From Candidatus Gemmiger stercoravium (GTDB lineage: Bacteria > Bacillota > Clostridia > Oscillospirales > Ruminococcaceae), in the NCBI GenBank assembly GCA_019119835.1, contig DWWE01000052.1, forward strand, positions 1 to 64,000: 64,000 nucleotides of DNA, in the 5' to 3' direction. This document shows positions 1 through 8,552 of this stretch, piece after piece. Within the stretch, counting starts at the first letter, position 1; every line of letters begins with the position of its first letter. A model generated the notes under the pieces. It was not told the DNA's origin. It ran no database searches and saw only the letters and a program-made list of their open reading frames with translations. Both the position numbers and the translations under genes were made by a program.

Positions 1-201
1 GCCGTCGGCGGACATGCGCCGACGACGGCGACACCGACAGGGAAATTTTACGGCAAATTGTGTGCGAGGAACGAAGTGACGAGTGCGCGATTTGACGTAA
101 AATTTTGTCGAAGGGGATACACAAGGGGAAACAGACGCGTTAGGCAATCGCCGTACGCGGCTGTTGCCCCTTGTGCAGCGTGTCGAGTTTCTCGACACGC
201 T
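1..201. repeat. structured repeat element, copy 1 (left end cut by window)
   Basis: First of three copies of an intergenic element. Four hairpins can be drawn in order: H1, a CGTCGGCG/CGCCGACG stem (1-29); H2, AAATTTTACGGCAAAT pairing with 91-106 with one mismatch; H3, CACAAGGGGAAACAG (120-134) with CTGTTGCCCCTTGTG (161-175); H4, the perfect stem AGCGTGTCGAG-TTT-CTCGACACGCT (177-201). Together they cover most of its length. The mismatch in H2 falls at a different place than in copy 2, so the fold is kept while the sequence drifts. Short reading frames run through it but look incidental. I do not recognise a named family. Confidence 0.85.
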
Positions 202-256
202 GAGGCCCCGCCGGGCAGGCAGGGCCTTGCAAAGCCGGAACAGCGTGTGTCCGGGG

Positions 257-1936
257 TCAGACGGTCTTGTGGATGGTGAAGGTCTCGTCGATGGGCTCCA
301 CCTGGCCGTCGTCGGTGATCTGGTAGGTGTCGATGGAGAAGGTGTCGGCGGTGATGTGCAGCACGCTGTAGCTGGGCAGCCAGTTCTGGCTGCGCACCGC
401 GATGTAGTCCTGCTGGGTGGCCAGCAGCTCATAGAACTTGGAGCCGGAGGCCGAGTTGGCGGTCATGTACAGCACGCCTTCCGGGTCGGTGAGCTCGTTG
501 CCCTGGGTGTCCTCGATGGTGTAGCACTTGTTGCCGTCCACAAACGCCTGCTTGGAAGCCTCGCCCTCGGCGTCGCCTTCCTCCGGCCACAGGGTATACA
601 GTTCGCCGGTGGCCACGTTCATCGCATGGTCCCAGTCATAGTCGGTGCCGTCCTCATTCATCGGCATCGAGTAGGCGTCGTGTTCGCCGCCGTCGCCGGA
701 CAGCATCTTGGACCGGCTGTAGGTGTGGTCGTGGCCCTGCAGCACCACGTCAATGTCGTTGGCGTCAAAGATCGGGGTCAGCTGGGTGCGCAGGATCATG
801 CCGTCGGTGTCGGAGTGGTCATAGCCGGACCCGTAGATGTCCTGGTGCAGCGTCACGATCCGCCAGGTGGCGTCGGGGTAGGCGGCCACGGCCTCCTCCA
901 CCGTCTTCTGGTGTTCGGCGGCGTTGTAGTTGTTGGTGTTCAGCACAATGAACACGGCGGGGCCGTAGCTGTAGTAGTAGTCGCCGCCGGCTTCGGTCAG
1001 GCCGTTCTCGGTCTCGTTGGGGTTGTAGAAGTGGTAGCCGTAGTCGGGGTTCAGCGAGTCATGGTTGCCGATGGTGGTGGCCACGGGCAGCCCGGCCAGA
1101 ACCGACGGGTTCAGGTAGGCGGCGTACTCCTCCTCCTTGGGCTTGCCGGTCTTGTTCACCTGGTCGCCGGCCGAAATCACAAAGTTCAGCTCGGGGTTCT
1201 GCTCGGCGGCGATCTCCAGCGTGCGGTTCCAGCCGTAGCCGTCGTTGCGGGCCGCGGTGTTGGCCACGCCGTCGTCGCCCACCAGCTCCTCGCCGCCCTG
1301 CGGCTTGCCGGAGGAAGCGCCCACCTGCGGGTCGCCCACATACAGCAGGTTCAGTTCGCTGAAGCTGCCGGTCTTGTATTCCGCCGGTTCGGTCTGCACA
1401 CCGCTCTTTTCCACGGTGTAGTAGTAGGTGGTGTTCTCCTGCAGGCCGGTCACGGTCACATGGTTGTACTCATAGGCTTCGCCGCCGGTCAGCTCGGTGT
1501 CCACCGCGCCGCTCTCGCCGGTGTAGGCGGTCAGGTTGTCCTTGTCGGTGCCGAAATGGACCACCGGGGTGGCGGCGCCGTCCGCCGTTTTGGAGTACCA
1601 GGCAAAGTTCAGCTGGGTCTCATCGGCGCCCGGCGTCAGCGAGACCTTGGTATAGTCGGTGGCCACGCTCTCCCACTGGGCAACCCAGGCGTCCCAGTCG
1701 GTGCCGGTCACGCTGGAGTCGTTGTAGTGGTCGGGCAGGGCCGAAACCGACATGCCGGCGCTCTCGGCGGTGGCTTCCTCCGCCGGGGCGGCGGTGGGCT
1801 CGGCGGCCGCTTCGCTGGCGGCGGCCGGCTCGCTGGAGGCGGCCTCGCTGCTGGCGCTGCCAGTGCTGCAGCCGGCCAGCATGCCGGCCGCCATCGCGCA
1901 GCTGAGCAGCAAAGAGATCATCTTCGCGTTTTTCAT
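257..1936 (-). CDS. secreted purple-acid-phosphatase-like metallophosphoesterase lipoprotein
   Basis: 559 aa, predicted to be a surface-anchored dinuclear-metal phosphoesterase. The N-terminus is a lipoprotein signal with lipobox LAGC at about residue 22, followed by a Ser/Ala/Glu-rich linker. A fibronectin-like purple acid phosphatase N-domain (roughly 100-190) precedes the calcineurin-like catalytic core, which shows GDPQ, GDQV, GNHD, a later single His and GHDHTYSR in the family order. The substrate cannot be read from the sequence; phosphomonoesters are likely. Two ATGs are adjacent; the second lies about 7 nt from GGGAG and is preferred over the one three bases upstream (1939). It stands alone, divergent from the next lipoprotein gene. 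Confidence 0.88.
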   Translation of the reverse strand: MKNAKMISLLLSCAMAAGMLAGCSTGSASSEAASSEPAAASEAAAEPTAAPAEEATAESAGMSVSALPDHYNDSSVTGTDWDAWVAQWESVATDYTKVSLTPGADETQLNFAWYSKTADGAATPVVHFGTDKDNLTAYTGESGAVDTELTGGEAYEYNHVTVTGLQENTTYYYTVEKSGVQTEPAEYKTGSFSELNLLYVGDPQVGASSGKPQGGEELVGDDGVANTAARNDGYGWNRTLEIAAEQNPELNFVISAGDQVNKTGKPKEEEYAAYLNPSVLAGLPVATTIGNHDSLNPDYGYHFYNPNETENGLTEAGGDYYYSYGPAVFIVLNTNNYNAAEHQKTVEEAVAAYPDATWRIVTLHQDIYGSGYDHSDTDGMILRTQLTPIFDANDIDVVLQGHDHTYSRSKMLSGDGGEHDAYSMPMNEDGTDYDWDHAMNVATGELYTLWPEEGDAEGEASKQAFVDGNKCYTIEDTQGNELTDPEGVLYMTANSASGSKFYELLATQQDYIAVRSQNWLPSYSVLHITADTFSIDTYQITDDGQVEPIDETFTIHKTV

Positions 1937-2117
1937 CATTACTCTCCCATTTCACGTTTCACGAGCGAAATCCGCTCATCCATAACAGAATGCCGAACGG
2001 TCCGCAGACCGTCGCCATCGGTGGAGAATCTCCGTCCCAACCGCCGCCTGTGCGGCGGGTGCCTTTTCAGCGGCGCGCCGGGGACCCCGGCATGCCAAGG
2101 CGGGGAATCGCTCCGCC

Positions 2118-2147
2118 GGGATCCGCAGCTTGCCGGATCCCTTTTTT
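2118..2147 (+). terminator. Rho-independent-type hairpin without an upstream + strand gene
   Basis: GGGATCCG pairs with CGGATCCC across an 8-nt loop and is followed directly by TTTTTT. It sits in the 440-bp gap between divergent genes, so no recognised + strand gene ends here. It could end a short unannotated transcript. The rest of 1937-2298 holds nothing else I can name, apart from a small GAGCG/CGCTC stem near 1958-1977. Confidence 0.6.
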
Positions 2148-2298
2148 CGGGCCCAGCAGAACTATAGCACCGGCCGCGGCCCAATGCAATCAGACTGCGC
2201 AAAGCTTTTCGCCGATTTTACAAGACGGATGCAAACCTGCCGATTGTGTAAAAAATCAGGAAATCTGCCCGCACGGCGCCCCCGGGGGCCCCGCGCCC

Positions 2299-2327
2299 TT
2301 GCATTGCGGCGCAAAACACGGTATAAT
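2299..2327 (+). promoter_or_regulatory. sigma-A-type promoter for the lipoprotein gene at 2379
   Basis: TTGCAT, a 17-nt spacer and a perfect TATAAT. The start codon is about 50 nt downstream behind AAGGAGC. Confidence 0.75.
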
Positions 2328-2378
2328 ACGTTCATATATGCGCTCAGCGCATCACAAAGTTTTAAGGAGCGTTTTTTG

Positions 2379-3512
2379 ATGAAGTCCTTGCGTGCGAAAT
2401 TCCTCAGCCTGGGCATGGCGCTGGTGCTGGCGCTCAGCGCCTCGGGCTGTGCCATTACCACCCCGGCTGTGGTGGGGTCCATCGGCGGGGTGGAGATCCC
2501 CGCCGGCATCTACCTGCTGGCCCAGTACAACGCCTACAGTTCGGCGGCTTCGGCGGCCGACCTGGCCACCGGCGAAACGGCCGACGACGTGAAGGCGGTG
2601 CTGAACGCCCAGTGTACCGGCACGATCGGGGATGAGGAGGTGACCACCGACGGCGCCGACTATGTGGCCCGGCTGACCCTGCGCAGCCTGCAGCACTACG
2701 CCGCGGTGGAGACCCTGTTCGACGAGCTGGGCGGCACGCTGTCCGACGCCGCCACCTCCGAGGCGGCCGACCAGGCCGAGAGCGTCTGGTCCTCCAGCGG
2801 CGACCTGTACGCCGCCAACGGCATCGGGAAGGACTCGCTGGAAGCCTACCTGCTCAACGCCGCCAAGGCGACCGAGCTTCTGCAGCTGTTCTACGGCGAA
2901 AACGGCCAGACCCCCGTCACCGATGAGGAATACATCGACTATCTGGAAAACGAATGCCTCTACCTGGACATGGTCCAGCTGCCGCTGTTCGACTCCTCCA
3001 CCTACGCCTTCGCCGATGAGGAGCAGAGCCGGACCATCGAGAGCCTGGCCGAAGAATGCGCCGCCACCCTCAACGAATGGGCCACTGCCGAGCAGGGCCG
3101 CAGCGAGCGGTTCACCTCCCTGTATGAAGCGGCGATGGAGTATGTGCCCCGGGCCGTCGAGGCGCTGGGCTCCACGATGGAGTCGGCCCAGGCGCTGAAC
3201 TATGCGGGCACCCAGCTCATGACCCCCGACGACCTGGTCACCTACGGCGACGCCCTCACCGATGCGGTGGCCGAAAACGGCCGGAACGTCTGGTTCACCT
3301 ACAACATGGGCACCGCCATCGGCGTGCTCTGCGCCGTGGACCCGCTGGACGCCGCCGACCTGGACAGCTACAAGCAGAGCGACCTGCTGACCACCATGAA
3401 GCAGGACGAGCTGGACCAGACGCTTTATGAGGAAGGCGCCGCCCTGGAACAGAACCTGGACGAAAGCGCCATGCAGGTGTACAAGGCCGCCAACATCAAG
3501 CGCACGGTCTGA
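2379..3512 (+). CDS. lipoprotein with PrsA/SurA-N-like helical region, no PPIase domain
   Basis: 377 aa. A short signal peptide ends in ASGC (lipobox-like), so it is probably lipidated and held on the outer face of the membrane. The mature part begins with an 'IGGVEIPAGIYLL' segment resembling the entry to the SurA/PrsA N-terminal helical fold. It continues as an acidic, helix-rich protein and ends without a parvulin or cyclophilin domain. A foldase-like or substrate-holding role is only an inference. The ATG was chosen because AAGGAGC lies 8 nt upstream and the signal peptide starts there; an upstream extension of the frame has no such features. It has its own promoter. Confidence 0.7.
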   Translation: MKSLRAKFLSLGMALVLALSASGCAITTPAVVGSIGGVEIPAGIYLLAQYNAYSSAASAADLATGETADDVKAVLNAQCTGTIGDEEVTTDGADYVARLTLRSLQHYAAVETLFDELGGTLSDAATSEAADQAESVWSSSGDLYAANGIGKDSLEAYLLNAAKATELLQLFYGENGQTPVTDEEYIDYLENECLYLDMVQLPLFDSSTYAFADEEQSRTIESLAEECAATLNEWATAEQGRSERFTSLYEAAMEYVPRAVEALGSTMESAQALNYAGTQLMTPDDLVTYGDALTDAVAENGRNVWFTYNMGTAIGVLCAVDPLDAADLDSYKQSDLLTTMKQDELDQTLYEEGAALEQNLDESAMQVYKAANIKRTV

Positions 3513-3540
3513 CCCCCCTTTTTCCACAACATTGCAAACA

Positions 3541-3586
3541 TGCGGGCACGCTGCAGCCGGCTGGCTGGGTCGGCGGCCCGCATTTT
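3541..3586 (+). terminator. possible weak terminator
   Basis: TGCGGGC and GCCCGCA pair around a 28-nt loop containing smaller stems, followed by TTTT. It lies between two + strand genes and may only reduce read-through. Confidence 0.4.
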
Positions 3587-3640
3587 GCGGCTTCGGGGGC
3601 AGGAATGTCAACCCCTCACGACCGATCAGGAGGCAACAGC

Positions 3641-5482
3641 ATGAAGGACTGGAAACTGCGGATGGCCAGCGGCCTGCTGGCGCTGGGGCTGGTTTGCGCC
3701 GCCCCGGCCCCGGCCATGGCCCGTACCCCGGAACACCCCGCCGGCGGGTGGGTCTCCGGGCTGATGGACCTGCCGGTGGTGGGGGATCTGCTCCGCCTGC
3801 TCACCGGCGGCGGGGAGGAAGCGGCCGCCGGCGAGGGGGCGTCCACCGCCGAGACCGCCGCCACCGCCGAGACCGCCACCGCCGAGTCTGCCGAGACCGC
3901 CAAGGCCGCGCCGGCCGAAGCAGCGGCGCCGCAGCCCTGGCCCCAGGGCTGGATGCAGGGCGCGGTGCAGCCGGGGGTGGAACTGCCCCGGGCCGACGCC
4001 GACGACCCCACCCTGCCCGATGCCCTCACCGCGACCCAGTGGGCCGCCCTCCCGGTGGGGCAGGACACCCTTTCGCTGACCAGCCGGGAGGAGACCAACT
4101 TCGGTGACCTGACCGCGGACGCGGCCGCCCAGGCGGCGGCCGCCTGGCTGTGGCAGCAGGGGGAGGCGACCGCCGACCTGCGCAGCCTGCCGGTGGCGGC
4201 GGCCATCCCCGGCGAACTGCTGACCCGCAGCGCCGCCGCCGGTACCGCCCTGGCCGATCTGGGCGGCTGCCTGGCGGAAGGGGACCTCTCGCTGGCCATG
4301 GTGCAGATCACCCCCGCCCGGCTGGTGTCGGTGCTGGAGACCGGCCTGGCCGACAGGGAGGACCCGACCGGGGAGGGCTACGGCCTGTTTTTGCAGCTCA
4401 GCGGGCTGCGCATGACCTACACCGAGACGGAGGGCGCGGCCCGGGTGGCCGAGCTCGCGCTGGCAGACCCGGAGGAGGAAGCGGGCCGCGCCCTGGCCCT
4501 TGACGATGAACAGACCCCGCTGCTGCTGGTGCTGCCCCGGGCCTACCTGGAGGCCTTCGGCCTCACCGAGGCGGAGGGCTGCCCCGACCTGCTGGCCGAC
4601 GCCGGGCTGACCCTGCCCGACGCGCTGGCGGCCCTGCCCGCCAACCTGGGCGCGGCGGACACCGCCGCCCTGCTGGACCGGACCGCCCCGGCCGGGCGAG
4701 TGCTGCCGGCCGACACTGCGGACGCCACCTTCACCGGCGTGGTGGAACTGGGCGCCGACTATGCCGGGCTGCAGATCCGGCTGCTGGTGGACGGCAGGGA
4801 AGTCACCGCCGTCACCGACGCCCAGGGCCGGCTGACCCTGCCCGGCCTGGCCGGCGGCGGCCACACCCTGCAGATGGCCGCCGGCGAGCCGGCCTACTAC
4901 CTGAGCGACCGCACCGGCGTCGGCACCGGCGCCGAGGGCAGCGTGCCGGTGACGGTGACCGCGGTGCCGGCGGACTGCGTGCTGGGCCCGGCCCCCACCG
5001 CCGCCCCGGCGCCCACGGCCGCCCCCACCGCCACCCCGGCACCCACCGCCACCCCGGCTGCCAGCGCCAGCCCGGCGCCCACCGCGGCGCCCACCGCAGC
5101 CCCGGCCACCGTCACCGTGACCTCGCCGGAGGAGGAGCCGGCCACCCCGGCGCCCACCGCAGCCCCCACCCCGGTGCCGGCTGCCACCGCCGCGCCCACC
5201 GCCCGCCCCACCGCGGCCCCGATCTTTGACCCCACCGCCGAGATGCTGCAGGCCACCCCCGACCCCACGCTGGCCCCCACCGCCACCCCGGCCCCCACGG
5301 CGGAGCCCACCCCCGACCCGGCCCGGCTGGAAGAGCAGGAGGCCGCCCGCAAGACCTCCAGCCAACTGCCGCTGTACATCGGCCTGGGGCTGGCTGCGGT
5401 GGGCGCCGCGGCGGTGGCCGTGGTGCTGGTGCGCCGCAAACTCACGGCCCGCAGCGGCCATACCTACCGCCGCAAGCCCTGA
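3641..5482 (+). CDS. surface protein: 5'-nucleotidase C-terminal-like domain, Ig-like module, Pro/Thr/Ala stalk, C-terminal membrane anchor
   Basis: 613 aa. A classical signal peptide ends near AMA. After an Ala/Thr/Glu-rich stretch, the segment 'SREETNFGDLTADAA' (about 147-161) and the following 'VAAAIPGELL' and 'ITPARLVSVLE' match the C-terminal substrate-binding domain of secreted 5'-nucleotidases. The N-terminal metallophosphoesterase half (GNHD and related motifs) is absent. An Ig-like or carboxypeptidase-regulatory-like module ('DAQGRLTLPGLAGGGHTL') follows, then about 120 residues of PTA repeats, then one membrane helix and a basic tail, without a clear LPxTG. So it is a wall-spanning protein that may bind nucleotides or have been repurposed. 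AGGAGG lies 7 nt before the ATG. Confidence 0.7.
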   Translation: MKDWKLRMASGLLALGLVCAAPAPAMARTPEHPAGGWVSGLMDLPVVGDLLRLLTGGGEEAAAGEGASTAETAATAETATAESAETAKAAPAEAAAPQPWPQGWMQGAVQPGVELPRADADDPTLPDALTATQWAALPVGQDTLSLTSREETNFGDLTADAAAQAAAAWLWQQGEATADLRSLPVAAAIPGELLTRSAAAGTALADLGGCLAEGDLSLAMVQITPARLVSVLETGLADREDPTGEGYGLFLQLSGLRMTYTETEGAARVAELALADPEEEAGRALALDDEQTPLLLVLPRAYLEAFGLTEAEGCPDLLADAGLTLPDALAALPANLGAADTAALLDRTAPAGRVLPADTADATFTGVVELGADYAGLQIRLLVDGREVTAVTDAQGRLTLPGLAGGGHTLQMAAGEPAYYLSDRTGVGTGAEGSVPVTVTAVPADCVLGPAPTAAPAPTAAPTATPAPTATPAASASPAPTAAPTAAPATVTVTSPEEEPATPAPTAAPTPVPAATAAPTARPTAAPIFDPTAEMLQATPDPTLAPTATPAPTAEPTPDPARLEEQEAARKTSSQLPLYIGLGLAAVGAAAVAVVLVRRKLTARSGHTYRRKP

Positions 5483-5524
5483 CGCTGCGGTACCCGACCT
5501 TCCCCCGCCAAGAACAGGAGTGTT

Positions 5525-6394
5525 ATGACTGAAAATCGCTTGAAAAACCTTGCCCTGGAAGTGCTGGGCTGCTTTGTCTCGGCCCTGGGCGTCTACAGCT
5601 TCGCCGTGGCGGCCGAGGTGCCGGTCACCGGCATCGCCGGCATCGGCGCGATCCTGTACCATCTGTTCGGGCTGCCCATCGGCCTGTCCAACATCCTTCT
5701 CAACGTTCCCATCGTGCTGTTCTGCTTCCGCCTGCTGGGGCGGGACTTCTTCCTGCGCAGCGTGCGCTGCATGGTGCTCTTCGCCTTCTTCACCGACTTT
5801 GTGCTGCCGGCGCTGCCGGTCTACAGCGGCGACCGCTTCCTGGCCGCCCTTTGCGGCGGCGTGGTCATGGGCATCGGCGACGCGCTGATCTATATGCAGA
5901 ACTCCAGCACCGGCGGGGTGGACTTCATCACCATGGCCATCAAGGTCAAGCACCCCCACCTGCCCTTCGGCAACCTGACCTTCGGCGCGGCGCTGGCGGT
6001 CATCCTGGCCAACGGGCTGGTGTTCCGGGATGTGGACGCCATCATCTACGGCCTGATCCTCAACTTCCTGGCCTCCTACATCATCAACCGGATGATGTTC
6101 GGCTTCAATTCCTGCATGCTGGCCCTGATCGTCACCGACGACGGCCCCGCCGTCTGCGAGGCCATCGACCGGGCGGTGGACCGGGGGTCCACCATCCTCA
6201 AGGCATACGGCGGCTACAAGCAGGACCGGCGGGACGTGGTGCTCTGCGCCTGCAGCAGCAAACAGCTGTATGAGGTGGAAAAGCTCATGCGCCGGCTGGA
6301 CCCCAACAGCTTCATGATCATGCTGCAGGCCAACGAGGTCCAGGGCGAAGGCTTCCGCCGGCTGGTGCTCGGCAAGGAGCAAAAACACCGCTGA
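5525..6394 (+). CDS. YitT family membrane protein
   Basis: 289 aa. About five N-terminal membrane helices (YitT/DUF161 part) include the conserved 'SSTGGVDFI' segment. A soluble DUF2179 domain follows, covering roughly the last 80 residues ('DRGSTILKAYGGYKQDRRDVVLC'). The transported molecule or role is not established for most members. It follows the surface-protein gene by 42 bp and may be co-transcribed. The AGGAG before its ATG and full-length homology pattern support the start. Confidence 0.9.
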   Translation: MTENRLKNLALEVLGCFVSALGVYSFAVAAEVPVTGIAGIGAILYHLFGLPIGLSNILLNVPIVLFCFRLLGRDFFLRSVRCMVLFAFFTDFVLPALPVYSGDRFLAALCGGVVMGIGDALIYMQNSSTGGVDFITMAIKVKHPHLPFGNLTFGAALAVILANGLVFRDVDAIIYGLILNFLASYIINRMMFGFNSCMLALIVTDDGPAVCEAIDRAVDRGSTILKAYGGYKQDRRDVVLCACSSKQLYEVEKLMRRLDPNSFMIMLQANEVQGEGFRRLVLGKEQKHR

Positions 6395-6406
6395 CCCCCG
6401 ACAACC

Positions 6407-6458
6407 GAAAACCGCCCCGCGGCGACCCGGATCCGGGTTGCGCCGCGGGGCGGTTCTG
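6407..6458. terminator. bidirectional terminator
   Basis: CCGCCCCGCGGCG pairs with CGCCGCGGGGCGG. There are T-rich bases on the + side and an A-run on the other, between convergent genes. Confidence 0.8.
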
Positions 6459-6466
6459 TTTTGGTT

Positions 6467-7456
6467 TCAGGTGATCTTCAGCGCCCGCTGCACCCGGTAG
6501 ACGGCGTAGCGGAACAGCCCGACGATCAGGCTGCCTTCCACCCAGACATAGTGGGGCAGATTGCGCCAGTAAAACTTTGGCTTGTCCAGCCGGCGCAGGG
6601 CGGTCCTGGCTTCGGCAAAGCCCTTGGCGTAGTCGCCGCCAAAGCCCCGCAGCCGGAACATCACGACCTTGAGCAGATACCCCAGCACCAGCGGGATCAG
6701 GTTGAGCAGCAGCATCGCCGCCGGCATGTTCTTGTAGGGCAAAAGAATGCTGTTGCGCCCGCTCTGGATGCTCTTGAAGGGGTTGTAGCGCACCGCGCCG
6801 GTGGTGGCCCCGCAGATGTGCCGGCACCGGGCGGTGGGGCAGTAGACGTTTTTGTAGCCGAAGTTGTTGGCCCGCCAGCTCAGGTCCACGTCCTCATAAT
6901 AGGCGAAGAACAGCTCGTCAAACACGCCGATCTTGTCCAGGATGGCGCGGCGGTACAGCGCCGCGCCGCCGCAGGCCGAAAAGATCCGCCCGGGCTTCTG
7001 GTAGCGGCTGGCCTTCAGCCCGTCGCCCCGCTTGCAGGCAAAGCCCAGCAGGGTCACATAGTCGCCGGCGTCGTCGGCCAGCTCGGGCTCGTAGTACCGC
7101 AGCATCAGGCTGGACACCGCAAAGATCCGCTCGTCGGCCTCGGCGGTGCGGATCAGCTCGGCCAGCCACCGGGGCTCGGCAAAGGCATCGTTGTTGAACA
7201 GGGCGATGTACTCGCCCTTTGCCACCGCGATGCCCTGGTTCACCGCATGGGAAAAGCCGGTGTTCTCGCTGTTCTCGATCAGGGTGTAGCCCGGCCGGCC
7301 CCGGTAGCTGCGGGCGATGGCCAGGCTCTCGTCGGTGGAGCCGTTGTCCACCACGATCAGTTCAAAATCCGTCTCGGTCTGGGCCCAGATGGATTCGATG
7401 GAATCCCGCAGCCAGCCCGCCCCGTTCAGATTGGGGATGATGACGCTCGCTTTCAT
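6467..7456 (-). CDS. family 2 glycosyltransferase (rhamnosyltransferase-like)
   Basis: 329 aa. The GT-A fold starts at the first residues ('SVIIPNLNG'), with 'VVDNGSTDES' and the metal-binding 'LFNNDA' (in place of DxD). The acceptor-side 'ACGGAALYRR' and 'FAYYEDVDLSWRA' match WbbL/rhamnosyltransferase-like GT2 enzymes. A C-terminal hydrophobic stretch suggests membrane association. It is the last gene of a small operon behind a zinc-ribbon protein (15-nt gap) and an Lrp regulator. It presumably acts on a wall or capsule glycan; the sugar is unknown. Confidence 0.85.
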   Translation of the reverse strand: MKASVIIPNLNGAGWLRDSIESIWAQTETDFELIVVDNGSTDESLAIARSYRGRPGYTLIENSENTGFSHAVNQGIAVAKGEYIALFNNDAFAEPRWLAELIRTAEADERIFAVSSLMLRYYEPELADDAGDYVTLLGFACKRGDGLKASRYQKPGRIFSACGGAALYRRAILDKIGVFDELFFAYYEDVDLSWRANNFGYKNVYCPTARCRHICGATTGAVRYNPFKSIQSGRNSILLPYKNMPAAMLLLNLIPLVLGYLLKVVMFRLRGFGGDYAKGFAEARTALRRLDKPKFYWRNLPHYVWVEGSLIVGLFRYAVYRVQRALKIT

Positions 7457-7471
7457 TCAAAACCGCTCCCT

Positions 7472-7870
7472 TCACAACAGGCGGTGCCGCCCCAGCAGCA
7501 TCAGCAGCAGCGGCAGGTTGGGCCCCAGCACAAACAGCACCGCCAGCACCAGCGCCGCCGCCGACAGGATCACCTGCCGGATCAGGTACGCCTGGGCCAG
7601 CCGCTGCAGGTCCTGGCTGCGGGTGCCGCCGGCGGCAAAGATCAGCAGCGGGATCAGCCCCACCAGCGGCAGCCAGAACAGGCACAGCGCCCCCAGGTAC
7701 CGGGCGGTGGTCAGGCGGTCGTCCCGGGGCGGGTCGGGGTAGCAGGGCCCCGGGGGCGGGGGCGGGGGTGTCGGGGCCGAAGTCTGGGCCGAGACCTGCC
7801 CGCACCGCGGGCAGCGGTACTGCCCCGGGGGCAGCAGCAGGCCGCATTGGCGGCAGAATACCAGCTTCAT
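7472..7870 (-). CDS. small zinc-ribbon membrane protein
   Basis: 132 aa. Two Cys pairs (CRQC and CPRC) at the N-terminus form a predicted zinc ribbon. A proline-rich linker with a run of six Pro comes next, then two hydrophobic helices. It resembles the zinc-ribbon-plus-TM proteins common in Firmicutes that have no assigned function. It lies between the Lrp-like regulator (38-nt gap) and a glycosyltransferase, on the same strand. Confidence 0.75.
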   Translation of the reverse strand: MKLVFCRQCGLLLPPGQYRCPRCGQVSAQTSAPTPPPPPPGPCYPDPPRDDRLTTARYLGALCLFWLPLVGLIPLLIFAAGGTRSQDLQRLAQAYLIRQVILSAAALVLAVLFVLGPNLPLLLMLLGRHRLL

Positions 7871-7908
7871 CGCAGCGCGAAGCTCCTTTCACAAAGTAAG
7901 ATGAGCGC

Positions 7909-8337
7909 TTACAGCGCCAGCGGCCGGTCCAGGTGGGTGGCCAGGATGATCTGGGTGTTGGTGGTGCCCAGCGTCTGGATGCGGGTCAGCAGATGTTCCA
8001 GCTCGTCGATGCCGCTGCAGCTCACCTTCACGGTGAAGTTGTAGGTGCCGGTCACCCGGTAGCACTGCAGCACGTCGGGTTCCCCCTGCACCAGCTGGAG
8101 AAACTCCTCCCGTTTGTCCGGGTTGGTCTGCACCGAGATCAGCCCCTGCACCCGGTTGGGCTCGTCGGGGCGGTGCAGCAGCACCGTGTACCCGCCGATG
8201 ATCCCCTCCTGCTCCAGCCGATGGATGCGGCTGGACACCGCCGGGCTGGTCAGGTTGATCTTCTGCGCGATCTCCTTGACCGGCATCCGGGCGTTCTGCA
8301 CCATCAGCTGGATGATTTTTCGGTCTAGATCGTCCAC
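7909..8337 (-). CDS. Lrp/AsnC family transcriptional regulator
   Basis: 142 aa, typical Lrp length. An N-terminal winged HTH ('LDRKIIQLMVQNARMPVKEI', then 'SPAVSSRIHRLEQEGII') is joined to a C-terminal RAM ligand-binding domain ('VTGTYNFTVKVSCSGIDELE'). It likely senses an amino acid or small metabolite. A GTG start is chosen because GGAGG lies 7 nt before it and the family's N-terminus (VDDLDRKI) begins there; an earlier in-frame ATG 42 nt upstream has no ribosome site. It is first in a three-gene operon, and a Lrp-box-like inverted repeat lies upstream. Confidence 0.92.
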   Translation of the reverse strand: MDDLDRKIIQLMVQNARMPVKEIAQKINLTSPAVSSRIHRLEQEGIIGGYTVLLHRPDEPNRVQGLISVQTNPDKREEFLQLVQGEPDVLQCYRVTGTYNFTVKVSCSGIDELEHLLTRIQTLGTTNTQIILATHLDRPLAL

Positions 8338-8391
8338 AAGGCTCCCTCCGTTTCTGCGGGGTTTATGCAACCCACACAAAAAAATAAAATG

Positions 8392-8405
8392 AAGAAAATA
8401 TTCTT
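8392..8405. promoter_or_regulatory. possible Lrp-type operator
   Basis: AAGAAAATATTCTT is an AT-rich inverted repeat 55 bp upstream of the Lrp-like gene, where autoregulation would place an operator. The assignment is by position and AT-rich dyad only. Confidence 0.35.
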
Positions 8406-8417
8406 TGTGCGGAACAT

Positions 8418-8446
8418 CGAAAGGCCGTTTCCGGCCTTTTTCGGTG
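8418..8446 (+). terminator. terminator-like hairpin
   Basis: CGAAAGGCCG-TTTC-CGGCCTTTTTCG: an 8-bp stem followed by T-rich bases. No + strand gene precedes it. With the hairpin at 8601-8634 it brackets an isolated promoter. Confidence 0.6.
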
Positions 8447-8518
8447 TCTTTGCTGAATATAATAAAGCATTTCCTGGCTAATTATAATAAAATGAAAACA
8501 AAAATACAAGGCTTTGGT

Positions 8519-8546
8519 TTGACATTTTCTGGAAAGAGACTATAAT
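8519..8546 (+). promoter_or_regulatory. consensus promoter of a putative small RNA
   Basis: Perfect TTGACA and perfect TATAAT with a 16-nt spacer. No convincing ribosome site and open frame follow before a terminator 55 nt downstream. Confidence 0.8.
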
Positions 8547-8552
8547 ACTAAC

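Noticed and set aside
58-279. Short frames across the repeat copies, similar between copies
   Set aside because: Similarity follows from the DNA repeat itself. The frames overlap hairpins, run into unique sequence at different ends and lack ribosome sites, so the element is treated as non-coding.
4978-5340. Tandem GCCCCCACC-type repeats resembling a DNA satellite
   Set aside because: They are explained by the Pro/Thr/Ala stalk of the surface protein; the repeat is at the protein level.
8458-8488. Two extra TATAAT words in the AT-rich gap
   Set aside because: Neither has a plausible -35 at 16-18 nt, and they are expected in AT-rich DNA.
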